Shown piece by piece: positions 23,901-37,912 of a stretch of 64,000 bases of DNA. A program made the translations under genes and the position numbers. The notes under the pieces were generated by a model. That model was not told where the DNA came from, did no database searches, and saw nothing but the letters and a program-made list of their open reading frames with translations. Within the stretch, counting starts at the first letter, position 1. Each line of letters opens with the position of its first letter. The stretch comes from Lineus longissimus. Its lineage: Eukaryota; Nemertea; Pilidiophora; Heteronemertea; Lineidae. Location of the stretch: NCBI RefSeq assembly GCF_910592395.1, contig NC_088308.1, positions 26,863,501 through 26,927,500 of the forward strand. The letters are read 5' to 3'.

Positions 23901-26900
23901 TTCCTTAGATCCATGTGCTCTATGCGTCTCCAAAGGAGAAATTGACAACACCATCCGCACTACTTACAGACATATCGTGACATGGCTGGAACGGAGCGAC
24001 TTGCACAAGGATTTTACATGCCCTCATATCAACTTTGCAAATTAATGTTGAAATAACATTGTCAGTCTCATTTCAAAGATAATTTCAAGATGCAGTATTA
24101 AACCATGGGGTCTTTCGGTGCAATGTACGATCATTGTTCGCTTTTCGACCATACGAGTGCTTTATGGTCGATTCCTCAATCAAATATGATATCCAGTTCA
24201 TTTCCGATTCTGCCCACCGTCAAAAGAGTCATCAACTGACAAACTAGAAATGTCATCCCTGCTGTTAAAAAATGTCAAGGAACAGATCATACCGCATCTT
24301 CGTGTCACCAGCCATTGCTTTATGATTCAAGCTTTGTCCATTGTCCTCTTTGTGTGACGGGTAAACTTATAAGTTTATGGTGAATGATCTCTTCATGTCA
24401 GAGGTTGATGGTTCTTGCATTTTATTTGATGAATAGTACCTGCCTTTTTAACTGTTCCATTAACTCAACTGTATATCAGCAATAAATCGCTAATCCCGAA
24501 GTTAAGAATTGATTACTGGGCCATAGTCAATTCATGGGCGAGAGCGAATGGTTCCCTCAGACTTTGCTGGAAGCATTTAGGGTCGTAATTCATCAAGCAA
24601 AGCCTGAGGTGAAGTTGACTTCAAACTCAGCAGCTTCTAAGACAATTTAGCGGAACCACCTGCAATTTGACCAGCATATAGCTTTGCAGGTAGCTGCAAG
24701 TTCCAAGTAATATTATCAGTTTTGTCTCTGCAGAAACGTGCAGTTTGCAATCGTAAAGAAACTGCACAGTACCAGAGTATTAACCCACAGTATCCCACAT
24801 ACCATGGTTATAGTCGTTTCTAACCGTTTTTTCCTAACCTAATCTTGATTTCGATAATCACAGTTGTCACATCGTCAGCCTTAATGGATTCCTTAAGGAA
24901 ATGAAACCAACATAATGGGTAATCCTTCACAAAAGTTCAGTGCAAAGTGTAAAATTGACACTAAGAAAAAAATACCAATATTTGCTACGCTTATCGAATG
25001 TGGCTGAATAGTTGCTTTGCGCGTATGTAATCTTAGAAGATCTGCCGGTGTAGACGGAGCCATCCTATGGGTAATAAAAATCATGATCGTCTACTCACAA
25101 CCAATTCAAGCGAATGCGCTTCCTGATTGTATCTGCGGTATGTGCATTGACATTCACGTGTTCAAGTATTGGGGAGAAGGTCAACCAATTGTCTGATGTG
25201 ATATTTTATTTCTGGCAGAGAACAAATATTCCGTAGAAGCCAAACATATGCCTTAAATCACTGAATGACGGCAAAGGATGACGACAAAAACACTGTCAAA
25301 ATAATGTTTTGTTTGGAAAAAAGCAGAAGAATACCAGTAGTCAAGTTCAGCCCAGTCCATTTGCACAGTCAGGACTGGTTTACCAAACTTCGCTCTCTGG
25401 TTACCTCGTTACACCTGGACTTCACCATTCAAAGCTTGAACTCATACCATATAATATTCCCACATGCGTCTACCAAACCAGCTATCGTGACGACTGCCTT
25501 TCGTCCAGTTACCAGATGTATGAAGCGAAAGACATTGATGATTACAAGAAGACCCTGCGGCGACATACCATTGCTGTACTTATTCAGGCAATGAATAAGA
25601 TGGTCATCTTGACTTAACTTATGCGGCCGAATGGCGCATCTCGGTTCTTATATCTTTCTACTTATAGAAACGATGTGAATTCACTGTCATGATGGCGGCA
25701 CTGTTAAATTGGAAATACACTGACTTTGGCATTGGAAATCAGAAAAAAGTATCCCTACACAGTGTACTTTTTCCAAAGGCAACCTCGCCATAAATTCACA
25801 CTTGAATCATGTGAGGATAGAAAAAAGAGGCATACCGATATCGATTATTAGTAGCTGCTTTGCTGGTTTATTTGATTACCTCCCTGTTTATGTCCTTGCC
25901 ATAAGCACTATTGGCCACATTAACATTCTTTAGAACTTTCTCTGGTGTCAGGTTACCAACTCAATATTTCCGTGGAAACGCTTCTTCGTTCTGCATTTTG
26001 CAAGTTGCTGAAGTTAGGCTGTGGTCGATAAGTACACGCCAGCAGGAACGACCACCCCGATGTAGCTTGGGTACTGTAGTGTAAGCCGTAGGATACAGAT
26101 GTTGTATGTGTTATTGTGACCAAAGGCACCCTTCAATGAGTAACATTTTGTTTTTGGCATCGCTGAATATCGTCATCACAGATGACAGGGGCAGGCGCCC
26201 GGCGAGAAGGTAGTTTCTACCCCATATCTGACAAACTGGCGACTAACCAACCGGCCGCATGACAAGAGCTATTATTGGGACTTGAACCGTCGCCCTTTTG
26301 TTCATGTAGCGGACGCCATAACCAATGGGACATCAAATCCAATTAGCTTTGCACTCAACTGCTACTGTCGCACAATAACTGCGAAACAACTTGCCAAAGA
26401 TATATATCAACAAAACCTAGGTGACGAAGAACCGTTCATAGGTACACGCATAACCACGGCATCTTCTTATGTTCTCTAATCCAGCTGACATGTAATCATC
26501 AATATCGCTATTCCCAGGCACCTCGTGCTATGACGTCAATCGACAAATGAGAGCATTTGTGACATCATACTTAACCTTGCCGCGATGTGCAGCCCACACT
26601 TTTTATAAGATCGTGGTTTATAAGAAATCGTTGGTTGACGAAGAACGAAATACGATGGGCAACCCACGTGTGATATAAAAAAGATGATTACTATCCCGTA
26701 CAAGCTACACACTAAACGCGGTTATTGTATCTCAAGTTTAGGCCTATATCATGACACTCATTGTGCAGACCGCATGTCCGATGGGCTGCCAGTTTCAGAA
26801 TAGGAGAAGTGTTTGGTTTGGAAAAAAGGTAGATCGGGGCGAACTAAAGATTCATGTTCATCTTGAATCCTCAGAAAACCTATAATGCTATATTCATCAC

Positions 26901-28857
26901 ATTGCCGTGAAGGAAATGTTATCAAATTTTGATATTCCACTTTAAAGACATTACATATCTTGTCGAAATTTAAAAAGATATTGAATCGAATTAGAATCAG
27001 TCGATAATTTAGTCGATTGCCCCGCTATCGCCCTTAACCGGAATGCTTTCAGTGTCACACCAACCGCATAATTGCAAGATATTGGGTTATCCTTCCATCG
27101 TCTATGTTTTGACATAAACTGTTTGTGGGGGGAGGATAGAGATTTCACGGTTTCTGAATTGGCTATCCTACCATATTGATCTTATTCACAACATGCGTAA
27201 TGCAGCTACTTAACGATAAGGTGGCCGAGGACCTGAGGCTAGTTCTGCGTAAACCTGTATTAACCCAATCGCATTCGTAAGTGCACTTTAATCGGCTGTC
27301 CTTTCCGACGAATACTTATATGAGCACCATGGCTTAAAGTAAAAAAGCACGGAAGCTTTACAATTTTATAGTAATCAGAGTTGAGGTAGCAATGAGGTAA
27401 GAATTCTCAATTTCTTGACAATCTCGCCTTTGTCAGTCGGAAGAAAAAGTAAATTTTACCAAATCCAATGTTCAGACCGATTACCAAAGAACGCTGAAGA
27501 AACGTTGAATTGGTACGTTCATGCCAATTCAAAATATTTTGATCCATGACAGACGAAATCCAAACGAATAATGTACCGCATTTACGGCTGTCATTTTAAC
27601 ATCGCCTACACGCCGAATCCTTCTTTCCGGCTCCGATAAGACATGCATACCTCCGCTGTTGACAGGCTGCATTTCCATTAAGCCCAAATTAAAGCACCGG
27701 GATATCCAGTCTCTCGGGAATCACAGTTGTAAGACAGCCATTTCACTGCCAGGATGATGATTGCTAATAGTTTCTTGCTCAGTATCTGAGCTTTTAAGAA
27801 AACCCAAAAAAACTATTTGACACTTGTGGGATGGATGAATAATTGGTGTCGTTCTGCCTGCTGCTTCCTCGATTCGCAACTCCTACGATGGTATTTTCTA
27901 CGGAAGGATGATTTGCGCTTCCTTTTTTGTCCGGTTACTTTGAAGTCTCCCCAAACTGCTATCTCCCAAAGAGAGGAATTGCTACATTTGCTCCGTAGCT
28001 TAAAAGTATGCTTAGTAAACGGCGTTAGTCGATCACTTGGCAACGGTTACCAATGGTGAAGCTTGGAAATTGGTGAGGAACCAGTCAAGATAGAACACGT
28101 TTGTCCAGCATCATACCTATCGTCTTTCTTCCTGAAAGCCATCACTTATACGTTCCGTTTTCGGGTTTCCCATAAAACTATTATATTGCTTGTTTTGGTT
28201 AAGATCGTAACGTCCACAAAACATATTACAAAAGCAGTCAGTCAATATCATAAAACCATGAAATATTTTCTAAGCAAACTGAAAATGAACCACAGTAGAC
28301 GTGTTAATGTAATGCGTGCACCGAAGTTATATGAAGTCAAACATACTTAATACCAACAAATTTCATCAATAAAAGTAACGGCGATTTCACACGATCAAAG
28401 GCATCGAAACCCAATTTGGTATAAAAAAACTATCGAGGAACCACAGGCACTGTAGAAGCAGATATTAGAAAGATGAGCCTTTGGGGGCATTTAACAATAA
28501 TTGCCTGCTATTTTGATCTTGGTGAATGGTAAGAGATTATAAAGTAGTGACTGAGATCGGAGATGTGGGGAGTCTGCATAGCTTCGGACATAAATAGCTC
28601 CATTTCATTCAGTAGTTTCATTCTCAAAAGCTGTAATCTCAAGCGATTTGCTTCCTTCGTTAAATATATCTGAAGGCAAACTTTCCCAAAGAAAGGTTAT
28701 CGGTAATTTGATAATCTGATCTACGGCCAATATACGTATCACTCGTTCTTTCATCGGTCAGATATTTTCTTTCCACTGAATGCAAAAAGGTCAAAGGCCA
28801 GGCCGTAAATGTAAAAATTGAGCTAAGTAGAGGGACCAAGATACATGTATAAGGTAA

Positions 28858-29325
28858 TTGATATCCTGTGGAAAGCAAGAAAGAACTGTTACATTTGATA
28901 TTTCACCCGGGATGGCAAAGATAGGTATGGCGTGTCGGTTGACCCACATCGAATTCAGCGAAAGGCTAGAAACCGGGACCTATGCAAAATTACATTCGAC
29001 GTATCATGATATTTGTATGTTAGCCATTGGCGACGAATTCATAAAAGGAATAAGGAATGGGCTTAGAAGGAAGAGTACCATTACCAATACTGCTAGCATA
29101 GCAGAACATAAGCCTCTTCAAATAAGGAAAGTGGCTCTAGAAGGACAATATGTATTTCGGATACACCCCAGAACACCTACCCAGCCAGTCTATCAACAGC
29201 CAGCTACTACACGGCACCAAAGGTCATCGAAGTTTCATCTCAGACAAATGAATCATCCTTTAGATCATCGCCAAGTACCGAAAATTAGGAATCCGACCAA
29301 GCAAAGTCACATTAACCGATATTGA
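28858..29325 (+). CDS. Unrecognised 155-codon ORF
   Basis: Open frame starting MISCGKQERTVTF and ending PTKQSHINRY before a TGA. The N-terminal half is mixed in composition; the C-terminal half is rich in Q, R, H and P. I recognise no domain, signal peptide or membrane segment. Length alone is only weak evidence in DNA of this composition. It may be a chance ORF or part of an old repeat, since a GAT-rich repeat tail follows at 29577-29641. Confidence 0.15.
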   Translation: MISCGKQERTVTFDISPGMAKIGMACRLTHIEFSERLETGTYAKLHSTYHDICMLAIGDEFIKGIRNGLRRKSTITNTASIAEHKPLQIRKVALEGQYVFRIHPRTPTQPVYQQPATTRHQRSSKFHLRQMNHPLDHRQVPKIRNPTKQSHINRY

Positions 29326-29576
29326 ATAGCTTATTTCTGACAAAGAAAAGTGTCTTGCTTCCTTGTTATACCCAAAGGTGCTGCAGAGCGATCATTCATT
29401 CACAAACTACCTTCCTTGTATTAACATTTAGAGAAAGAGAACAGGCTGCTGATCAAGGCGACTGCTCAGCATCCTTTGGGAAATTTGACCGAGGATCTCA
29501 GTCTGGGAGCAAACGATGTTACTCGGAATATGATGGTCATTGCTGTCTCGTGCCATTCTTCATCGCGTGATCTAAG

Positions 29577-29641
29577 GAAATAGCCCATTGGGCTGGGCAG
29601 CCGGGGATTGATGATGATAATGATGATGATGATGATGAATC
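29577..29641 (+). repeat. GAT-rich simple repeat with GC-rich lead-in (possible retroelement 3' tail)
   Basis: A GC-rich segment (GCTGGGCAGCCGGGG) runs directly into an imperfect (GAT)n array from 29607 to 29641. Non-LTR retrotransposon and SINE copies often end in simple repeats like this. No reverse-transcriptase sequence was seen upstream. Confidence 0.4.
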
Positions 29642-32600
29642 GAAAATATTACTGCACACGGTAGATTGTAGTGCAACCAGTTATACAAAATGGGATATGT
29701 TGACTTGGTTAGAAATGCTCATTACTACAAAGGTACTGCATCAATATTTGCATGCCAGTTTAGCAGAAGCACTTTGACTGTGCGACAAGCTAAAGAAAGT
29801 GACAGAATTATCGTTACTTAAAGCTTTTTGGAATGTTGGAGATCGAAGTGGGATCCGCTAATCGATTTCGACCACACTGTCAACAACACACGCTTGATTT
29901 GGTCGCGAGGTCGATATGAGATGTGACAGGTGCAATGAGCGCTAATCCTTACCAATACGTGAAAAACCTACCGATTCGCAAATCTAATCAATGAAGTATA
30001 AAGACGACACGAAATGATCTTGATTGCGAATGTCCCTAAGTTTCACACTCAGGCTCTATTTGTCGCTAGTTTCACCCTCTTCGAAAATAGCATGCCTTAT
30101 TTCCCCTGATCATGTCTTCATCAGTGTAATGGAGTTGCACCAGGATCCAAGGGGAAACATCTTTGCAACCAGCAAGCTTAACACAAGCAATGATGTTCAC
30201 CCTCTGCTGGCCACTGCTGAGAACGACTGGTTTGTTACGTCCACTGTCATGACCACAATCCTGCTATAGGGCATTGTCTTTGATATAACGCTGCTGATAG
30301 GTCTTGGTTCTGATTAATACATCTCGGGATTTACGACGAGAAGTCATTGTGGGTTCACATTATATAACATATGATGAGACAACCACAAATTAACATTGTT
30401 TTTGTTCTAGCTGTAAATAACCAATCATTCTAATGATACATGCCACATGCATGATGTCTTGATTTGGTAATATCATATCATATCATGCCATGAAATATAA
30501 ATCATTATGGCCAGCATGACTTTTGGTAATACTATTATAAAGAAAACAACTGAATATCGAATGTCTCTGTGTCAATGACGAAAACAATCAGTAATTTAAG
30601 CTGATTTGACAACATGTGCAGATGATTAGTGTTATTTACGCCGACGGTCATAACTCCTAGTTATCTTTGAAGACATAATTGTCCGGTAACATTGTACTGA
30701 GGTAAACATCAACCGTCGATTCACTTTCGAACTAAATTGCGATATCGTATACTTAAGGACTAGTAGAGGGTTCGTACCATTCAACCAAACAACTTAATTT
30801 GCACTACAAAGAAGCGTGTGTGATCGCGGTGGCATACTTTAGTACCAAATGAAAGCGAATAACCACAACTCATCGTCTGATGAATATTTCATGCAGCCCG
30901 GTGCCAAGAAACTTGAAAGAAGCCATTTAAAAATTATACAATCACCGAGAAAATGAAGGGACCTTTCTAAGCATTTTAAAAACCTTCAACAAGAAAACTA
31001 CTTTGACATCATGGATCATCCGACTCTTACCGAAGGTTGATGACCAAGTATGTTTCCGTTCTCAGTGTGGCGGTAAAGTCGCTGTGAGTGCAATACAAAA
31101 TCCTTGCAAGACCAGTTCACAAGACATAATAATCGACGAAAGATACCTCAACAAATATAAAAGAAATTCGGTAAAAAGAATATGTTTTTGATGCTTTGCT
31201 TACCTCACTGAAATCGACTTTCCTTTACATTCAACTCCTCACGACACAATCAATAATCCAAATTTCGACACATCCAAGGTCACGCCTATTATTCCAAGTT
31301 TTCATTAGCTTTCAACAAATGAAATTCAATATTCAATGTTGCAAACGCATGCGCGAATCCACTGTCAAATCACGCTCCTTTTTACAAACGTCGAGCTTTT
31401 TAGCATGTTTGCCAGGCGTTGCTATTCGCACGGACAATCATGTACCGATGCATCCAGTGGCAGAGCGATGAATGATAATCTATTGAACAGTAGCGCTGCT
31501 ATAAGGCGCTACCAACTTGAGAAGGGTTATAACTGCTAAGCAACGTAATCAAAAGAGGTTGCTAACCGATAGCGCTGATAGTTTGGAACTAAATTCATGC
31601 AAAAGCTTGGAGTGGTTTCCCCTTAGACAGACACTGATTGAGAGCGTAATTATCCAAGCAACAAATTGAGAATAAACTTAACTAAATTCATGGAAAATAT
31701 CTTGTGAGTTGAGAAAGAGAACGCCACGCAGTCATAGCAAGGAAAAGATATAACTGATCAGAGCAAGCAGGAATGTTGGTTAGACACATTTTTAGCTTCT
31801 TTAGATGGCTTTTTGGGATAAATGGGTATACGTGATAGACGATGCCCATATTCAGATGGTAGCGAAGACAGATCGGTTGGACTACTTCCTGCAGATGAGA
31901 ACCAGTTGGTACGGACTTGCGGGGTGTAGGACGATAGAAAGGTTAGGTAACTACCATCCTGCTGATGTGTGTTGAAATAATGTAGATGACTACCTTCGGT
32001 GGCAGGGAAGACAGATAGGATATATCTGTACAAATTGGCAGATAGACAGACTGGTGAAGACATATATGTTTATTGATCAGATTAATACACGGAGAAAATC
32101 ATACTTATATTTGGGCTTTAGAATGTCCTCATCGCCTGTCTAGAAGTCATGGCAAGCCTACCAACCACAATAAGCGAGCATACGGCATTTATTGACGATC
32201 TGGGGCATACCAATCACTTGATGATATTCAACCATATGTTCACCTAATGAGATCAGTCTTGGAGCCAAGCAAAATTAACTAAGTGGTGTATAAAGGAGTC
32301 AATGGTGTTTGCGTTAACGCAATTAGGTCCCACAGATTCTAAGTTGCAAAGTTTCAAGCTGACGTTTTCGAACAAATACAAAATGAATTCTAATAAAATT
32401 GGCGATTAACATAACGCACCATAACAGAATCACCTTATACAAAAGGAGGTACGTTTTTGAAAATGTATCATTTTCAACTCATTCTGCTTTTCTACCATTG
32501 AAATAATTTTAACAACGTCTCTCTCGAAAAATCACTTGTCTTTCTTCATTATCTTGCATACCAGTCCTGTTCAACAGACATGACAGAGAAACTCTGCATC

Positions 32601-34941
32601 TCCGACAGTATACAGGCTGCACCAGACGTCTCAAAGTCACATTCAGCTGAAATCATATCCTATGGCACCTCAATTAGCTAGATAAATACTTTCCTCCAAG
32701 CATGTTACACGCAGAGTCATATTCGTGCATTAGGCGAGATGAGTTTTCATAAATTCAGTCTTGGCGATAGACGTATAGGAATCATGTGACAGAAGCGGTA
32801 CGAAAATCAATATATTTCACCGCATCATAAAAAAGTAGTGTATTACAGTGAGAAAACAACAGGATTTTTTCGATTTGACTTCTCAGACATAAATCCTACT
32901 ACTCCAAATGGAGTATATGTCGCCAACAACATTCTTCCACTTCCTCGCTGTCCTGGGCAGTTCTCTCAACTTGGTACCATTCATACCTATCGCGTCATGT
33001 TCTGGCGAAGTTTGTTTGGTAAACTCGAATCATTTATGAAAGGTTGATGACAAAAGCCACATAGTGCAAACTCAAATCATTACGCTCTCACAGGTACGTT
33101 TTTGGAAGATCTTTACAAAGTACAAATCTGTTGAAACGCTCTTTCAGCGCTACACCTCTAAGCCAATATCCTTTCGCCATCTGCTTTGTCGCATTTGGAA
33201 GATTCTAATTCCGTTTTAGAATCAATCTAAATACCACTGCGATATTTTTGTATCCCCTCAAACAATATGCTTCTATCCACAAATACAATCTTAGTTCTGA
33301 TATCTTGTCAAGCCGGATGATAAAGCAAGACGGTTTCAGCACAGCATGCACCCATACTAGCATAGAATCCCACACATCATGACGATAAAGCAAGACAATT
33401 TTTTTTTCAACGGTGACGAATTGATGCAGAATTCAATCTGATGTTGTCGGTTGTTATACTGAAGATACGGTTACCTCGAGTGACGCCTGTTGTACAACAC
33501 CCATTGTTCCTCGTCACAATGGAAAGAGGTGCTCAATCCAAAACGGATGAGCTGCTTTTTCTCTCACAATTGTGGGACGCAAAGCAACATTAAGAGAATG
33601 AACATCCAATTGAACATTCCTTTTACAAAGATTCACCTCGATGAATTTACCACACATTCATGAATAGAACAATTCCTGCTTGATTGAACAACACCAACCT
33701 ACCATCCAAGCAGCTTGTCCCTGTTTGAACGTGCGAGCAGCCACATAATCGTTCATTACGGACGACCCCCAAGAAGGCCAGGATTTCCCTTGCTAACCTC
33801 TGTTAATGAGACTTCTTCCATCCTTATAAGTCATGTCTGCAGCAATCAGTCGTGATCAGAATAGATTTGTACTGCTGTTCCAGGCAGCCATACACTTTTT
33901 CACAACCAACCAGTTACATTTATTCGCTTCGGGGGTGCTGAGCGATCCCTTTACGTGTTTAAGTATTTTTACGCTATGGCGATAAGAAGGTAGAAGTAAA
34001 CCACCCACCTATGATGGAATCATTAACAGCTTTTTTTCGGCTGCCAGAGTCTCTTAAAGCATATAATGCTAGTACAAACCACGCTGATGGGCAGTTGTCT
34101 GAAATTGCCATCATTAGTGACAAACTATAGATATGGATACAAACACTGTGTATACAACAGTAGATGCCCACGCATCTTTAAAAACGAAATCAGAAAATTC
34201 GTCGTGACAGGTAGATTTCGGGATAAATGAGCAGAGGTTAGACTTTAATCAGCTCTCCCGAAGTCCCTTCCTCTGCTTGTGAAGGTTTGATTCAACGAGG
34301 GCGATTTCCCCGTTCGTCGCTGTCCTGTCAGCGGCAACTACGATCGGTATCAGTGGGTAGTCGTTAAAAATGACCCACTAGCGCACAGGTGGGAAGCGGA
34401 AGTATCATCATAAGACGGCGACTACACCAGGGATCACTTACTATCATAAGATAACTTCTGGGCTCCATTGTAGTTACGTCGCCGGAAAAACTGTTCTGGA
34501 AAATCAAACCTTGGAGTTTCTCCCTAGCATTTTCAATGACGAGAGCGAGAATCGGTAAAGCGATTATCATAGAAAGTGTAATATAGTATGCCCATCTTAT
34601 TGAAAAGATATAATCTCCAAGCGCTATTTTAGAAGAGTGACTATCAGTGAACGTGGGAGTTCAATAGGGAATCACTGAGAGGGGGAAGCCTTCTTTGGCA
34701 TTGGAGCTTGACAAGCCTATATACGGCGTCTTCTTATCTGTTGATTCTTTTGACATATTTCCGAAATAAGATGAGAAGTATGAACAACACAAAAATAGAA
34801 GCAAATCCTCTAGGGGAAGAGAGGGGGCTTTAATGATGGCATCAGGGTTTTGCGACGTGTTAGAATGTGAGTAGGAGGTATACTTGATGTAACAAAATAT
34901 AAAATACTTCATTTATTAGTCACCTTTCGAATGGAAAGAAC

Positions 34942-34980
34942 GTAATATTGACATGTCATAATATGACATGTCAATATTAC
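34942..34980. repeat. 39-bp perfect palindrome
   Basis: GTAATATTGACATGTCATA (34942-34960), one A, then its exact reverse complement to 34980. It could form a 19-bp hairpin. It lies in AT-rich intergenic DNA with no gene nearby, so it may be a solo inverted repeat or the remnant of a small transposon. Confidence 0.85.
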
Positions 34981-35582
34981 AATATTATAGGCAACAATTC
35001 ATGTTTTCATATGTTTTGCCGATCTCTTTGTAACAACCATTTGAGAAAATACAAATTACAAATTTCATATCGTAAGTCCATTATTACTTAATCAACCGTA
35101 ACCCGTAGAAAGCAAAAATAGTGTAAACGTACTTCGTATGGTCTTCATTCTTGGCTAAAGAGCGTGACGTTACCAAGACGACGCAAACACGAGAGAGACA
35201 CCTGAATGGTTTAAAGATTGTTTACATATAGAGATGATAATTGCCTATACTGGTGTTTCTCGGTCGACTAGCTCAAATGGTCAACTGGGTACTGGAACAG
35301 GCGAGGTGGGGTCGTGCTAATGTCATTTAAGGCACGCAATCGCTGCTTTACAGGGATTGGTTGAGATGGCAGTGTCAACGACATTTGTTTTTACGTGCAA
35401 AATGTTCCCGACATTGCTTCTTCGCTGTTCGCCCTACACTTGGAGTAGATTCTTCAGAGGATATTTCTCCACCACTGGGATAAGCGTTTTAGCGTACCAA
35501 TACAGACGTGCACCAGTTGTGGTTATTGGTCTAAATACCACCCACTTCAGTTGAACCTGAGGCAATAGGAAGAGCGGAGAAG

Positions 35583-35648
35583 AGTGGGGAATCGAACCCA
35601 CGACTGATATCTCAACACTAGAACTCCCCGCTCCACATAACAGTGTAT
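35583..35648 (-). repeat. tRNA-derived repeat (SINE-like)
   Basis: On the minus strand a perfect B box GGGTTCGATTCC (plus-strand 35588-35599) follows an A-box-like GTGGAGCGGGGAG at about 35623-35642. The T-arm pairs GGG with CCC; the D and anticodon arms are degenerate. A tRNA-derived SINE head is the simplest reading; it is a different sequence from the tRNA-Glu-like copy at 13.2 kb. Confidence 0.45.
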
Positions 35649-36894
35649 AATGATGCAGAAGTAGCCCCAAAGATGACTCAAAGATACATGATAATCGCTT
35701 CTAAGTAAAATCATGATAAACATAAAACACGTTACTATGGAAGCTTTATCGCACTAATGGTTTTGTTAGCAAACAAGCCTTCTAGTCAGAAACACATCGT
35801 TTTGGGATGGATATCACGTCAACAATAGTTCCTTTCACGCCTCTGACATTCTCTCCCAGTTTAAGCCGAATTAATGGTCATGGCACGCCTTTAAAAAAAA
35901 TCTAAACCCTGGGGAAGTCCAGGAACATAATGTTTGTAAAAGTCACATGACATGACCAAATCCTATTCAAAACTTCATAGACGTCAGCTAACGTATGGTT
36001 ACACTTTGCATAATATGAGATCTGCAATCTCGTCGTTAAAAAGTGTTGCGATGCAAAACCATCACATCTAGTCTATTGAATCTTACTTCCTTCTCAAACC
36101 AATTAACGAGCCGCTAGATAGACTGAGTACATTTGCTCCCGAGGGCTGGGTAAATACACTGTTAATTGCGGTACTCAGCGCCTGCAAAGTTAAAGAGGTC
36201 TGAGAGAAACACCTGCACTTTATCAAATGCCTCGAATCAAGAGAACATTGTAATGAAGGATGCTTGGAGCCCGGGAGACGATGGTGACGCCGCAAGTGAT
36301 ATTTAGCAGTTTCAAATCAGCAGGACCATTCATGTTAGATGTGAGTTCTTGCTTCAATACCGCCCTGGGAGCCAGGGTCTCAAACCCAGTGTACACACAA
36401 ACGCAGTCAATGAATACATGGCATACATTACTATATTAGCAGCAATACCGTACTCCATGACTTCTCGGTGTCGGCACAACCATTACACACATCTTGACCC
36501 TCTGATAGTCATTCGTTTCACCTCGATACATTTGAGCCACGAATTGATGACAAATCCCCTAAATCGAAGCCCCGATAATGATGATGGAATCTTGATTACC
36601 ACAGGTGCCTGGCCACTCCATTTCCTTATCGTTAACTCTACCCACTACTAACTTTTAGAAAAAAGCAGAGAATATGTGTCATATTATAACGATATATGAG
36701 TGTGTCATAACCGCCAAGTGAAGAAGAACTTTTGGGATGAAAACCAGCTTAATTCTCGGGTTCATTCAGAAGCATGAGGGAACTTGAAGATATCTGATAT
36801 TCATCCTCTAAACATTGGGACCAACTCCAAGACTTCTATCGGATTATCTCACGGCTTTTTTACTTCCATCACACAACAATGTTGGTAAAGAAGA

Positions 36895-37380
36895 ATGGGA
36901 GACTACGCCTCTAGCGATGTTGTACAAACCCCGGCACAAACATACATCTTTGTGACAATGCGACCGTTACCGGCAAAGGGAATGCCTACGCAGTTACCAA
37001 ATCCGTATGACAAAATCTGGCCGCTTTTTGAACGAAGCCCAACACAAATGGAGAAAAGTAATACTCCAATATCCTTAGGGACTTCAGTGCTCAATAATTA
37101 TTTCACTGACGTTTCTTCGCCTAACTTTTTCTATTACTCGAGTAGAAGTGAGAAATATCAAATATCAAAATCATACATTAAACCACGTAATGTGACATGT
37201 GATACCAAGGTACGAGTTTGGTCAGTCGACAAGTGCTCGACCCTCTTTTGCAAGGCGAACATAGTTGTCGACGGTCCAGATTCACAGTCACCACGTCGAG
37301 TCAACGTTCCGTTAAGATCCAAAGCAAGGCTTTGTACCTGCTATGAACCACCCTCTGGTGGCTTGTATGGTTTCAAATAA
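36895..37380 (+). CDS. Unrecognised 161-codon ORF
   Basis: Starts MGDYASSDVVQTPAQT and ends GGLYGFK before a TAA. It is rich in S, T, P and aromatic residues, has no long hydrophobic segment, and contains several cysteines in its last third (CDTKV, DKCSTLFCK, RLCTCY). I recognise no family. It is the longest open frame in the window outside the repeat arrays, so it is worth a search, but it may be chance. Confidence 0.2.
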   Translation: MGDYASSDVVQTPAQTYIFVTMRPLPAKGMPTQLPNPYDKIWPLFERSPTQMEKSNTPISLGTSVLNNYFTDVSSPNFFYYSSRSEKYQISKSYIKPRNVTCDTKVRVWSVDKCSTLFCKANIVVDGPDSQSPRRVNVPLRSKARLCTCYEPPSGGLYGFK

Positions 37381-37899
37381 CATCTTCACCACCTCTCCAC
37401 GCCATCGTAGGACACAAAGGAAGGCCAATCATCTGCAACTTCAGACACAGCCCGATGATGCTCAAAGGTACTGATCATGGTCAGAAACATGGTTATAAGC
37501 TGAGAAGTATTTTGATTTTATATGATATGCCATACTGCAAAGATAGCAAGGAATGTCACCAGTTGAAATTGTTCTCCTATGTTCCCGTCCTCTTGACGCA
37601 CGTCAATTCCAGGTAATTTCAGGTTGAAGGGTTCAAGGTAGGATAACGTGCGCTAACCATACCCCAGTAGTGAAGATTCTTTCCGGCTGTCCACACCTCC
37701 ACAGACCGTTCTCCATGTTCGATTTCCAATTCTCACTTTCGGGAAGACAAGTGGTTTGCACCACAAGCACATGCTTTTATTAAGAGATAAGCTGACGACT
37801 TAACAGCAAGACTAATGGTCAGCAGTTCAGGTAAACCACAGAAGTACATGTATTAAGATTGAAAGGTTAACTACGGCAACATCGTGATTGTGATATTAA

Positions 37900-37912
37900 C
37901 CCCCCCCCCCCC
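37900..37912. repeat. Poly-C run (13 C)
   Basis: Thirteen consecutive C residues. A replication-slippage tract; its length may be unreliable in an assembly. Confidence 0.9.

Larger units (their letters stand above)
17906..34941. other. Long stretch without recognisable genes
   Basis: No ORF here matches a family I recognise. The longest are 155 codons at 28858-29325 (+, MISCGKQERTVTF start, basic C-terminal half), two overlapping frames at 25265-25617 (+), and 98-106 codons at 23410-24045 (+); none has convincing splice context. A 17-bp direct repeat (AACTTGAGCTAATGCCT) occurs at 19607 and 19646. The part nearest 17.9 kb is presumably the 5' region of the RASD-like gene. Single exons of unfamiliar genes could be hidden here. 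Confidence 0.35.

Noticed and set aside
35257-35330. Another tRNA-like head (GACTAGCTCAAATGG)
   Set aside because: A box only; no B box at tRNA spacing and no stem pairing.
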